A stretch of DNA of 64,000 nucleotides from Papio anubis (lineage: Eukaryota; Chordata; Mammalia; Primates; Cercopithecidae). Below, piece by piece: positions 55,538-64,000 of the stretch; the first letter of the stretch is position 1, and every line of letters begins with the position of its first letter. The stretch spans positions 167,447,139-167,511,138 of the forward strand of contig NC_044977.1 of the NCBI RefSeq assembly GCF_008728515.1, read 5' to 3'. The notes under the pieces are model-generated. The model did no database searches. It was not told the origin of the DNA and saw nothing but the letters and a program-made list of their open reading frames with translations. The position numbers and the translations under genes were made by a program.

Positions 55538-56587
55538 CGAGCTGGATCCTGCGCCTGGCCAGCCCCGCCCGGCTTTCCCTCCGGCCCACCTGACCGCCAT
55601 GCGTCTCTCCTCCTCCCCACTTCGTGGCTGGCAGCAGCCCTCCAGCTTTGGCTCCGTGGACTAGGTCTCCCAGAGCAGCTGCTCAGGGCCGACCCACACC
55701 CCCAGGCCTGCCGACGTCTCCCCGGGGAGCCTCCCTGGCCCTGGCCAGACATTCGGCACCCGGGAGACCCCTCAGGTCGTCAGCACCAAGGAGGCTAGCT
55801 CCTCAAATCTGCCTGCGCCGGAGAAGGCCGTGGCTGGGTTGAGTAAGGAGCCAAACGCCGGGCGGGGCCTCCAGTGTCCGCGCAGCCTTCACCAGGGAGC
55901 AGGTACGCGCCTTGGAGGGCGTCTTCCGGCACCACCAGTACCCGCGCCCTCTGGAGCGGAAGAGGCTGGCCAGGGAGATGCAGCTCTCAGAGTTCCAGAT
56001 AAAAACCTGGTTTCAAAATCGCCGGATGAAACACAAACGGCAAATGCAGGACTCCCAGCTAAACAGCCCCTTCTCGGGGTCTCTCCACGGGCCCCCTGCT
56101 TTCCACTCACCATCTTCTGGCCTTGCCAGTGGTCTGCAGCTGCTGTGCCTTTGGGCACCCCTGCCTGGGCCGCAGGCTCTGATGCTGCCCTCTGGCTCCT
56201 TCTGGGGTCTCTGACAAGTGGAACAAGAGGCCCTGGTTTCTCCGTGGGCTTCCTGCTGCGGGCAGCCTCTGAGGTACCACCCCCCAGACCCAGGAAGTGA
56301 CGTGCATACGCTGGGACAAACCCTGTCCACGGGGCCCTGGGGCCTGTGTGCTCTGCCAGAGACGGGGAATGCATTTGAGGAAGCACCTCTGACTCCGTGC
56401 CTCCCGCACACGCGGTCTGTGCAGATCGCACCTGAAGCCTACCCGGAGGACTCAGCTGTTCTGTTTACATCGTGGTGGCACCAAAGGTTCTGGAGATTTC
56501 TGGAGAATATATTTGTTAAAGCCACCTCTTCACTGCAAAAAAAAAAACAACAACAAAAAAAAACAAAAAACACACCCACACACACAC
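55538..56587 (+). pseudogene. VENTXP: VENTX processed (retro-) pseudogene
   Basis: VENTX is a nuclear homeodomain transcription repressor of the Vent/Bar-related group. This retrocopy carries 5' UTR, the whole coding span without introns and part of the 3' UTR, then an A-rich tail. The target duplication ACAAAAG-type is ACAAAAAG at 55530-55537 and 56588-56595. The coding equivalent runs from ATG 55599 to TGA 56376-56378. Defects: a Trp-to-stop TAG at 55662-55664, a one-base insertion near 55871-55875, and Cys-to-stop TGA at 56212-56214. The block is strikingly GC- and CpG-rich against its AT-rich L1 host. Which numbered human pseudogene it corresponds to, if any, cannot be told from sequence alone. 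Confidence 0.95.
55876..56214 (+). pseudogene. Open homeodomain-to-C-terminal frame within the VENTX retrocopy
   Basis: A frame of 112 sense codons, open from just after the frameshift to TGA 56212-56214. It begins VRAAFTREQVRALEGVF and holds nearly all the 60-residue homeodomain, including recognition helix residues in QIKTWFQNRRMKHKR (WFQNRR at 56008-56025; Asn51-type Asn and the helix arginines are present). The only Met that could start it (55912) lies within helix 1, so any product would lack the N-terminal arm. The downstream part matches the VENTX Ser/Pro/Leu-rich region. I see no promoter for it, so expression is unproven. Confidence 0.75.
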
Positions 56588-57376
56588 ACAAAAAGCAATA
56601 GATACTGGTGAAGTGTGGAGAAAAGGGAACTGTTATACACTGTTGGTAGGAATGTAAATTAGTACAACTATTATGGAAAATATTATAGAGATTTATCAGA
56701 AAATAAAAATACAGCTACCATATTCACCAGCAATCCCACTACTGAGGGTCTATCCAAAGGAATAGAAACCAGTGAATATATCAAAGGGATACCGGTACTG
56801 GCATGTTTATCACAGCTCTATTCTCAATGGTAAAGAAATGGGATCCATATAAATGTCCATCAATGAACAAATAGATAAAGAAAAAACGTGGTATACATAC
56901 ACAATGGTGCACTATTTGGCTATAAAAAAGAATGTAATCATGTATTTCAGCAACAAGGATGGAAGGGGATATCACTATTTTAAGTGAAATAACCCAGGCA
57001 CAGAAAGACAAATATTGCATGTCCTTACTCATGTGTGGGAGCTAAAAATGTTAATCATAAACACAAGAAGCTAAGAATATTGAGTGGGTGAGTGGAGGAT
57101 GAGAAGAGGTAGTTAACAGATGCAAATACACAGTTAGATAAAAAGCAAAAATCCTATCTTTCCACTGCAAAGTAGAGTGACTATAGTTAAGAACACATAT
57201 TGTATATTTCAGTGTTTCTAGAAGAGAGGATTTGAATCATTCCCAATGCACCGAAATAATAAATACTCAAAGTGATGGATGCCTCAAATCCTTGACTATC
57301 ATTATACAGTCTATGCATGTAACAAAATATCACATGTACTCCATAAGTAAAATATTATATATGAATAAACATAAAT

Positions 57377-57392
57377 AAATATGCATTTGGCA
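57377..57392. repeat. Right target-site duplication of the 11-kb nested L1
   Basis: AAATATGCATTTGGCA, identical to 46412-46427. Confidence 0.95.
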
Positions 57393-58384
57393 CAGAGTAT
57401 GTTGCTGGGTATGTTTTATTTACCCTTCCTTCTCCAATCCAATATAGTATAGGGTACATTATAACTGCATATTAATAAAGGATGTACAAATGGGTGGATG
57501 AAGAATGGACAGATGGAGAAACAAGACATTCACTAATGTTATTTGTAATCTAAAATGTCAATTACTTTTCTAGGGTAAACATTTTATGTCTTCTCAATTA
57601 GATTCCCTCATAAGCAATGTGTTTTATTAAATACAAATTACTATAAAAATTGTGTTATTGGAAAAGTTCTTGTTTCAGTCCACTTATTTTATAAATTTGA
57701 AAAAGGAGATTAAACTCATACAATTTATTAAACAAATAGAAGAATTTTTAGCTTGAAATGGAGCATGATTAATGATTGCATCAGTGTAACAGGCATAAAT
57801 TGGAAGTATTTCAGGCAAACTAGAATGACTAATCAGCCTATCTAAAAATGACCCATAACTTTCAATGGCACTAAGAATTGATGGTATGCATCTCTTTTTT
57901 TTCTTCTAATTGAACCTGTCTCTTTTCATACCTTATCCTTGGATTGTATTAATGATCACATGCTATTTTTAAAAAGTACTAGAAATATTTGAGCTTCTTA
58001 TGAGACTAGTCTGAAACTGGGCCTCAAGTTTTTTATCTCATCCTGTTCTACTTCCTTTATCCCTTTCCCCCTGTGAGTACCCCTTCAATAACAAAGAACT
58101 TTGCTGAGAAGCCCATTTTGGGCTCTGCTTCTAGAGGACCTAACCTAAGACAATGGGATTTGGTGTGGATAGCAAGGTATAGCATTTTTAGAAAAAATAG
58201 GAACAAAGATAGTTTTCAGAGCCCTGTTTTGCTTGCCTGCACCTCAAATTGCAACAATACAAGTGGTGGCTTTATGATGCTGGTTTCCTTCACAACTAGC
58301 AAAGTATTAAGATAGCAAATGTCTCCTTAAAGGGAAGGGTACAAATTGAATGTGAGTTCTCTAGGAAGGGTGAGATAAGCCTGA
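57393..58384. other. Unassigned sequence
   Basis: No gene. The 80-codon plus frame at 58073-58315 has no recognisable family. The block around 58080-58160 (TGCTTCTAGAGGACCTAACC) may be the end of an old repeat, but I cannot name it. Confidence 0.45.
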
Positions 58385-58866
58385 TGTTGTGGGTTGATTT
58401 GATTCTCCCAAAAACATATGTTGAAGTTCTACCTCTAGAAGAACCTGAGAATGTGGCTTTACTTGGAAATAAGGTGTTAGCAGATGTAATTAGTTAAGAT
58501 GAGGTCACACTTGAGTAGGATGAATCCTAAATCCAATATGACTGGTGTCCTTATAAGAAAAAGAGAAGAGACAAACATGCAGAGAAATGAAAGACGTGAA
58601 GACACATAGGAACAAGCCCAATAAATGACAAAGGCCGAGATTGGAGTGCATATCTACAAGCCACAGAATGCCAAAGATTGCCAGCAACCACCAGAGGAGT
58701 GAGACATGGAACAGTCTTCCCCTGACCCCCTAAGAAACAACCAATCCTGCTAATACTTTGATTTTTGGCTTCCCGCCTCTAGAACCATGAGAGACTACAT
58801 TTTTTGTTGTTTCAAGCCAACAAAGTTTATGGCAATTTGTTTCAGAAGCCCAAGGAAACGAATATA
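58385..58866 (+). mobile_element. MLT1-type solo LTR (ERVL-MaLR)
   Basis: It starts TGTTGTGGGTTGATTTGATT. MLT1 landmarks follow: CATATGTTGAAGTTCTACC, CAATATGACTGGTGTCCTTA, GCCAGCAACCACCAGAGGAG and a degraded end AAACGAATATA. About 482 bp in plus orientation, the opposite direction to the MLT1 at 18903-19384. Confidence 0.88.
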
Positions 58867-61800
58867 CCTAAGTATACAATGGCAGTGAGTTAGCATAAAA
58901 TAGGCTTTCCTAAATAAATCTGGCAGAACCATATCTGTACCAAGCATCCCTGGCAACTGTGGCCCTGTCTCTCCTACCTCTCACCTAAAAGGAATCCAGA
59001 GGAAAAGAAACAGTGGCCAAAATAGACCTCGTTTTCTACCACCCTGTATAGCATTTTGCTTCCCTTAGGTTCTGCATCTTTGGCTAAATAAATCACAAAC
59101 TTGCAGAGGCTATGATTGTCTTTTCCATCATAACTCAACCCACCTGAAATGCTCTGACACTCTAGAAAATAATTCTAATTAATGAATAAAACATGGTAAA
59201 CTGATAATTAGCTTTTGAAGGTGAAGGTGAGCTCTTTAACAGGAGGGTAATTCAGTAATGTTCTAATTGTTTTCCCCAGCATCAGACCTTACCTGACACT
59301 TCATTTTTGCTTCGGCATAACAATTCCCAGCCTCTGTTTAGAAAGATCATGTACAATTTCTTAGGACTTGGCTAGAAATTATTCATAATGCCTGGATTAC
59401 ACACTTTGAGAAATGTGAAGTTGTATGTTATTCAAGCTTCCATATCCAGCTGTGGCAAGGGCTTTCTGGCTTGGACTACTGAACAGAAACTTATGAACAG
59501 CCCTATTTTTTATTTCTAAGCAAAACAATATGAAAGAGACCTTTGCTATTAGATAATTAGTGATTTCAAAAGTATAGATGCTAATATCAATGCTAATTGA
59601 ATCAGTTTATTGATTGCATAGGCAGATGAAAAGGATAGATATTTAGCATGCAATGGATAATTCTACGTTTTAAATGCTGTTCCTAAATGTTCGGGAAAAT
59701 TGGGGTTATTTTGAAAGTTGATAAAATACTTTAGTATAGATCTTTTTCAAACTGATAATCTGACAGGTTACATGTATTTAGGGGAGAGTGTCAGTGGCCC
59801 TCTAAAGAATCAGAATGTATTTAGCAAATGTATATTCAGAAACAATATTTCTGAATTTTCTTCATCTAACTTCAAGAGAGAATTAAATAGGTAAGGACTT
59901 GTTTTCATATGAAAAATGTTTGATCTTTCTTCCTAAAGTCCAGTTTCTGCTATTAGCAGAAGCCAAACCTTCCTGCAGAGAAACACACACACACACACAA
60001 TGACAGAATTTGTTTCTTGATATAGTCACCCACTGCATAAACCAAATCAAATATTTCCTAGGTGTCAACTGTAAGAAATCCCACACACACTCAAGTCATT
60101 AATTTGTCACAGGTCATGTTCTGGTAAAGAAAACCTTTATTGAAAGTGTTGTTTGTAAAAAAAAATAAGTCTCCCCTTATTGAAAATGCCTATCCAAAAA
60201 TAACGAAAAACATTACAAGAGGAACCCATTGGGAGAGAAGGTAGACGGATGAAGACCCTGAAGACTAGCTAGTAAAAGAGTACATGGTGGCTAAGAACCT
60301 ATAAGCCATGCTGGGGGTTGCAAAGCAAACTGATTACAGGGACTGTCAAAAAGCAAAGACTGGGGCCTCCAAGTATAGATTGTAGAAAGTTGTAAAATTC
60401 TGTTTAGTCCAAAGGGGCCAGTCACAGTTCATTTAGCTAGTTCTGCAGCTAATAAATGCCTAGTGGGAATTCAGTACCAGGGCTCTCAGATGTTTTTGTT
60501 TTAACTTTTCAAGAAAAATCAGAAATTCTCATTTTATTTTATTTTTGGAAGCAAATGTTTATTTTTCCCTTAGGCATCTAATTCTTTCAGAGGCTTTAAA
60601 GTTTACTACTGTTTTCCCCACAAAGTCTGTTCATTAAGTCTCCTATTAGAGTTATGTTCGGGCATTTTAAGTTGTTTTTATAATGTTACATCATGTCTAA
60701 CTTTTTTTCTTCCACTTTTCCTTTTTCTTCCCCTCTTTTTAGTATTATTATTACTTCTTCTTTTTGCTAAGATATAAAGACATCAGCCTTAGAATACCAG
60801 TAGAGAAAGTTCCCGGCACTTGCTGATACATTTCTTCTTTCCTAGTAAAATGTTTTGAACACACAAACTAGATTTCTTTTAGAAATAAGGTGTGTCATCC
60901 ATACATAGCTCCCCCCTGGGATGGAGAATTGGTATCAACACCAGAAACATGTTTTGAACTAACATAGAAGAAAGGGCTGGTTTTGTAAATAGATGAACGC
61001 AGTATTTGACCACATAGTAGTCAGGAAATTGGTGGAATCTATAATCTGTGGGGCTCTGGTGTCTGGAAGATTTCACAGTTGCAGATTGATGTGAGCCTGT
61101 AGTGTTAGGCAGAATATTCAATCCCACTTTCCATTTTATAATGCATACAAGGACAACAGTTGTGTTGCATCATTATTACATCAAAAGGTCTAACTTTTAT
61201 TATTCACTTATGCAAGATTCACATTTATTTAAATGTGGTTATGGTAATAAATGGTAGGCATAGAGAAATGTCCCTGATATCTTTCATGCTCATCTCCTCT
61301 GAGTTGAAATATAATTAAACCTATCACTTAATGAGCCTGATAAATTATTTTGACCTGTCAGAATAGAACAAAAAAACTTAGCAATGACAATTTTCAATTT
61401 GGCAGCAAATATATACTGTATGGATAATATACTTTTTACAATAGTTTTCTCTGAATATTCATGTCTTTGCATTTCAATACGATACCATTTGTAGCCTTTC
61501 ATTTTTGGTATATTATTCATTGTATATTCAGAGAGTGTTAAAGAAAACCTTAGTTGGTGCACATACTCTTCATCTCCTGTTGTTCTTGAACATGAATGAG
61601 AACTTACTGCAACACATTTTCTTTTCCATGTGTTGGTGTTAACATGTTTTTATGGGCTTATAGAATTTTAAATGTTGATAAATGATTTTTCCGAAGGTTC
61701 AAGTTCGGATCATCTCTATCCACCAGGCTTAATAAGTCTAGCAGTGTCTTTAGTAGGTGACAGAAAATAAATTATAGAAATTCTCATTTTAAAAACACTT

Positions 61801-64000
61801 TTTTCAAAGACGTTTGGGAACTAATTAAAAATTTTTTTAAAATTCAGTCCTATGGAAACATGGACAACCATCTTGCAACCTCTTGTCTTCAATAAAATTT
61901 TATTTTAGCAAAGGCCAACCGCAAGGATTCAAAGTTATGGGTAATGTTATTTTTCTGCCTTATATTTAACTGAAATGCTCTAAGTGGTCAGTTTAAGTAT
62001 GAAAACGTTTACCTTGTTTAACAAGGGAGAAGGAAGAGATAATGGAACAAGCATCATTCAGAACTGAATGAAAATAAAATGTTTTACTTTTTTTTCTTTA
62101 ATCAACACATTACTTTTGATAAATAGTCATGGGACATGTGTTCTGTGAGTCACTACAATTCTTACTTGGCACTTGGAACAGTTGTGTTATATAGGTTAAC
62201 GATAACTCTCAGAACAGGAGTATATTACAAACAAGTGGAGTAGAACATATAGAATACATAATTCGCTATAATATTACTCTTCCTTAGAGCCTTCAAACTT
62301 AAACCAAGATGAAAAAAATGTTTACCAAATTGAATACATTGTCTATGGATTATCTACAGAAGAGAGGAAAACAAGCAATCATTTTGATTCCACAAACCAA
62401 GTGAAGAATAAGGACATAAACAGATCAATATCCTGACACCACTGGAAATGTTACATACCTGGACGATTTTGATATTGTCAAAGAGAGCGGATAAGAGAAT
62501 GGCTAAGGATGTTCCTAGAGCTGCTGAAGGAACCAGAGAGCTTTCATCACATAAAAATATCACTAGTGTCTTTGTTTTACTAAAACTGAAAAGTTCATCT
62601 TAAAGAATTCCTGAAAAAAATAAATATTAATTTGTTCACAGCTGCAAGTTTAACTTAGCACAGGACCACAAACAAGATGAGCTGTACTATATTTTACATT
62701 TCTGAGTCAATAATATTGAAAGCAGCTTCATCTTATAGTGGGGGAAATTATTGGCATATGGGGGACTTTATCACATATCATGTAGGGTGAGAAATTGATG
62801 TTTGGGGAGATATTATCACATAACTTAAAATAGAAGACTGGCATAAAACAAACTATGTGAATTGCCTTAATTATTATTATTATTACTTTTTTCAAGAAAA
62901 AAATAGTACTTTACTGGCATACAAAGGGTAGTTCTTTGGGTTTTTAATGGAAACAAACAATAACATATAGAATCATCATTCAACTATCATAATATACAAC
63001 ACAATAAAATCCTATCTCAAGTTTCCAAGCCTACCTGGGGATATATAGAACCTCTGATGAAAGGTTTATTCAGTAAGATTTGACAAGATGTAAAAAGCAA
63101 ATTTATTTACTGAACACATGGGCCATTAAGGTGGCATAAATTAGCATTGTGAGCGTTTTGGCTTCTGGTACTCAAGTCAGACTTCCAGATGTACTGATAA
63201 AGATGGAACAGGCAAGTTTGATGCCAAGGTGGCATCACTGTGGCTGACCAACGATTCGGAATCTCACATCGGTGTGACTAGTGATTATAATTAAGTCAAT
63301 GCTTTGTTCCCTGGCTTTGTTAGTTCTTGTAAAATCAAATTCACCATGTCAACTCTACCTCCCTCCAGTGCTTGTGGTAATGCTCTTTCAAATGAAGTAT
63401 TCTTGTTAGCAGGTAAAACCTTATATGATCCTTTGCCAAGAGATTGATATTAGATAAAAACCTGGTTATATTTTTTAAGCCATAAGAATATAAGAGGAGA
63501 AGAATCACATGAATATTTTTCCTTTAAGTAATTTTTTGCAGGGTCACAAACATGTAGAACAAACCATAATCTATTTTTAATTTCAAAATAGTGCTTCTGT
63601 TTGCAAACATTAATGCCAAGTTTTCAAGAAGCTTGGTTGTCAAAAGAATACTGCCTTCAATTTATAGTCACTAAATGCATGTGGATTAAGATATTTTTAG
63701 ATCTCGAAACTAAAGTTCAAATTGGCTCATGTTAGTAAATAGACATACTTATCACTCAATTTATTTGATAGTGTCTGTTTGTAGTTTTATTGTGAAGAAC
63801 AGCCATTTTAAAGTAGCCAAACATCCAGTTTTTGTGAAAGCTGAATATTTCATCATACATTGGATAACATTAAATTTTCCCCAAATGACCACTCTTCGGA
63901 GTCAATTTAAAATTTGTTGTAAAATTTCAGTGAATTAAACATTATTAGAAGAAATTATTGACTAAAGTTAGGAGACCTTAGTTGAAACTGATATAAGATT
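58867..64000. other. Unassigned, mostly unique AT-rich sequence
   Basis: A 5-kb stretch with no gene, RNA gene or named repeat I can support. Simple repeats are an (AC)n tract at 59983-59999 and a TTA/ATT tract near 62869-62885. Open frames reach only 90 codons (61290-61562, minus) with no domain. A small perfect hairpin GATGCCA-AGG-TGGCATC lies at 63220-63236. Unusually free of young transposons for this window. Confidence 0.5.
59983..59999. repeat. (AC)n microsatellite
   Basis: About eight AC units after the segment TCCTGCAGAGAA. Confidence 0.9.

Larger units (their letters stand above)
49200..57040 (+). pseudogene. L1 ORF2 remnant of the nested L1, split by six insertions
   Basis: Endonuclease text begins about 49265 (CACATCTCTATAATAAC) and includes a 74-codon run at 49793-50017. 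Reverse-transcriptase text flanks the younger L1. Its active-site motif survives as LFADN at about 53614-53627: the FADD motif reads TTTGCAGACAAC, so the second Asp is Asn. C-terminal text continues to about 57040 (CAAATATTGCATGTCCTTAC). The gene is dead from point changes and from the inserted Alus, L1 and VENTX copy. Confidence 0.85.
46428..57376 (+). mobile_element. Full-length old primate L1, expanded by six nested insertions
   Basis: The 5' end (GGGGAAGGTTTCAAGATAGC near 46435) is the 5' UTR start of L1PB/L1P-like elements. The UTR, ORF1, ORF2 and 3' UTR follow in order to an AATAAATAAA-like end at 57376. Perfect 16-bp target copies lie at 46412-46427 and 57377-57392. Nested in it are an AluS (50367-50662), an AluJ (50946-51240), a younger L1 (51905-53603), an Alu (53734-54049), an AluS (55058-55364) and a VENTX retrocopy (55538-56587). 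Subtracting these leaves about 7 kb, a complete L1. The subfamily is estimated. Confidence 0.92.

Noticed and set aside
55830..56300. A 156-codon plus frame across the VENTX copy
   Set aside because: Its first 15-20 residues follow VENTX, then it leaves the VENTX frame at the one-base insertion; the remainder is out of frame.
55889..56431. A 180-codon minus-strand frame, one of the longest in the window
   Set aside because: It is antisense to the VENTX retrocopy. GC-rich sequence has few stops on either strand; no homologous protein features are visible.
63220..63236. Hairpin GATGCCA-AGG-TGGCATC as a possible small RNA precursor
   Set aside because: The stem is only 7 bp; a microRNA precursor needs a far longer fold and I see no extension of pairing.
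1..64000. A previously undescribed multi-gene system
   Set aside because: After reading both strands, I find no cluster of intact genes. The recognisable coding material is decayed transposon, retrovirus or retrocopy sequence, so I do not claim such a system.

Overview
This is primate nuclear DNA. It contains Alu elements, primate-type L1 elements, THE1/MLT/MLT2-type LTRs, Tigger and MER5 DNA transposons, and old MIR/L2 fragments in AT-rich sequence. One young, 5'-truncated AluY (24031-24232) carries a set of substitutions that I associate with Old World monkey (AluYR-type) copies rather than human AluY. My best inference is therefore a cercopithecoid monkey; a human or ape source is less likely. 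I see no functional protein-coding gene, no RNA gene, no CRISPR array and no operon-like organisation. Every long open reading frame I could assign lies in a transposable element, an endogenous retrovirus remnant or a processed pseudogene. The window reads as an intergenic gene-desert segment.

Layout. 0.3-4.5 kb: an old L1 with an ERV1-class solo LTR inserted in it. 5.3-10.8 kb: a near full-length L1 whose 5' half is inverted (twin-priming structure), bounded by a 15-16 bp target-site duplication. 15.3-17.4 kb: a 17-bp triplet repeat, then a betaretrovirus-like LTR, primer-binding site and broken gag fragment. 17.9-22.3 kb: MIR, MLT1, two opposed THE1-type LTRs, and A-rich, perhaps HAL1/L1-like, sequence. 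24-27 kb: the diagnostic young AluY, and an old reverse-strand L1 broken by an AluY and a Tigger element. 30.5-35 kb: more old L1, an MLT2A LTR, and an MLT1 containing an Alu monomer and an ERV1 LTR. 35.2-38.4 kb: MER5A, MIR and a full-length, dead Tigger1. 39.5-46 kb: Alus, a cluster of MIRs, L2, and an 84-bp dispersed duplication. 46.4-57.4 kb: one full-length L1 (about 7 kb of L1 sequence) expanded to 11 kb by six nested insertions: four Alus, a younger L1 and a VENTX processed pseudogene. It is flanked by a perfect 16-bp target-site duplication. 57.4-64 kb: mostly unique, unassigned DNA plus one MLT1.

The elements do not work together as a system. They form a stratigraphic record: MIR/L2, MER5 and L1M are oldest; MLT1, MLT2, THE1 and Tigger come next; then primate L1s, AluJ/AluS and the VENTX retrocopy; AluY copies are last. 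The most useful observations are the VENTX retrocopy with an almost intact homeodomain reading frame, the two L1s whose insertion boundaries can be read to the base, and several small local rearrangements that look like replication or template-switch scars.
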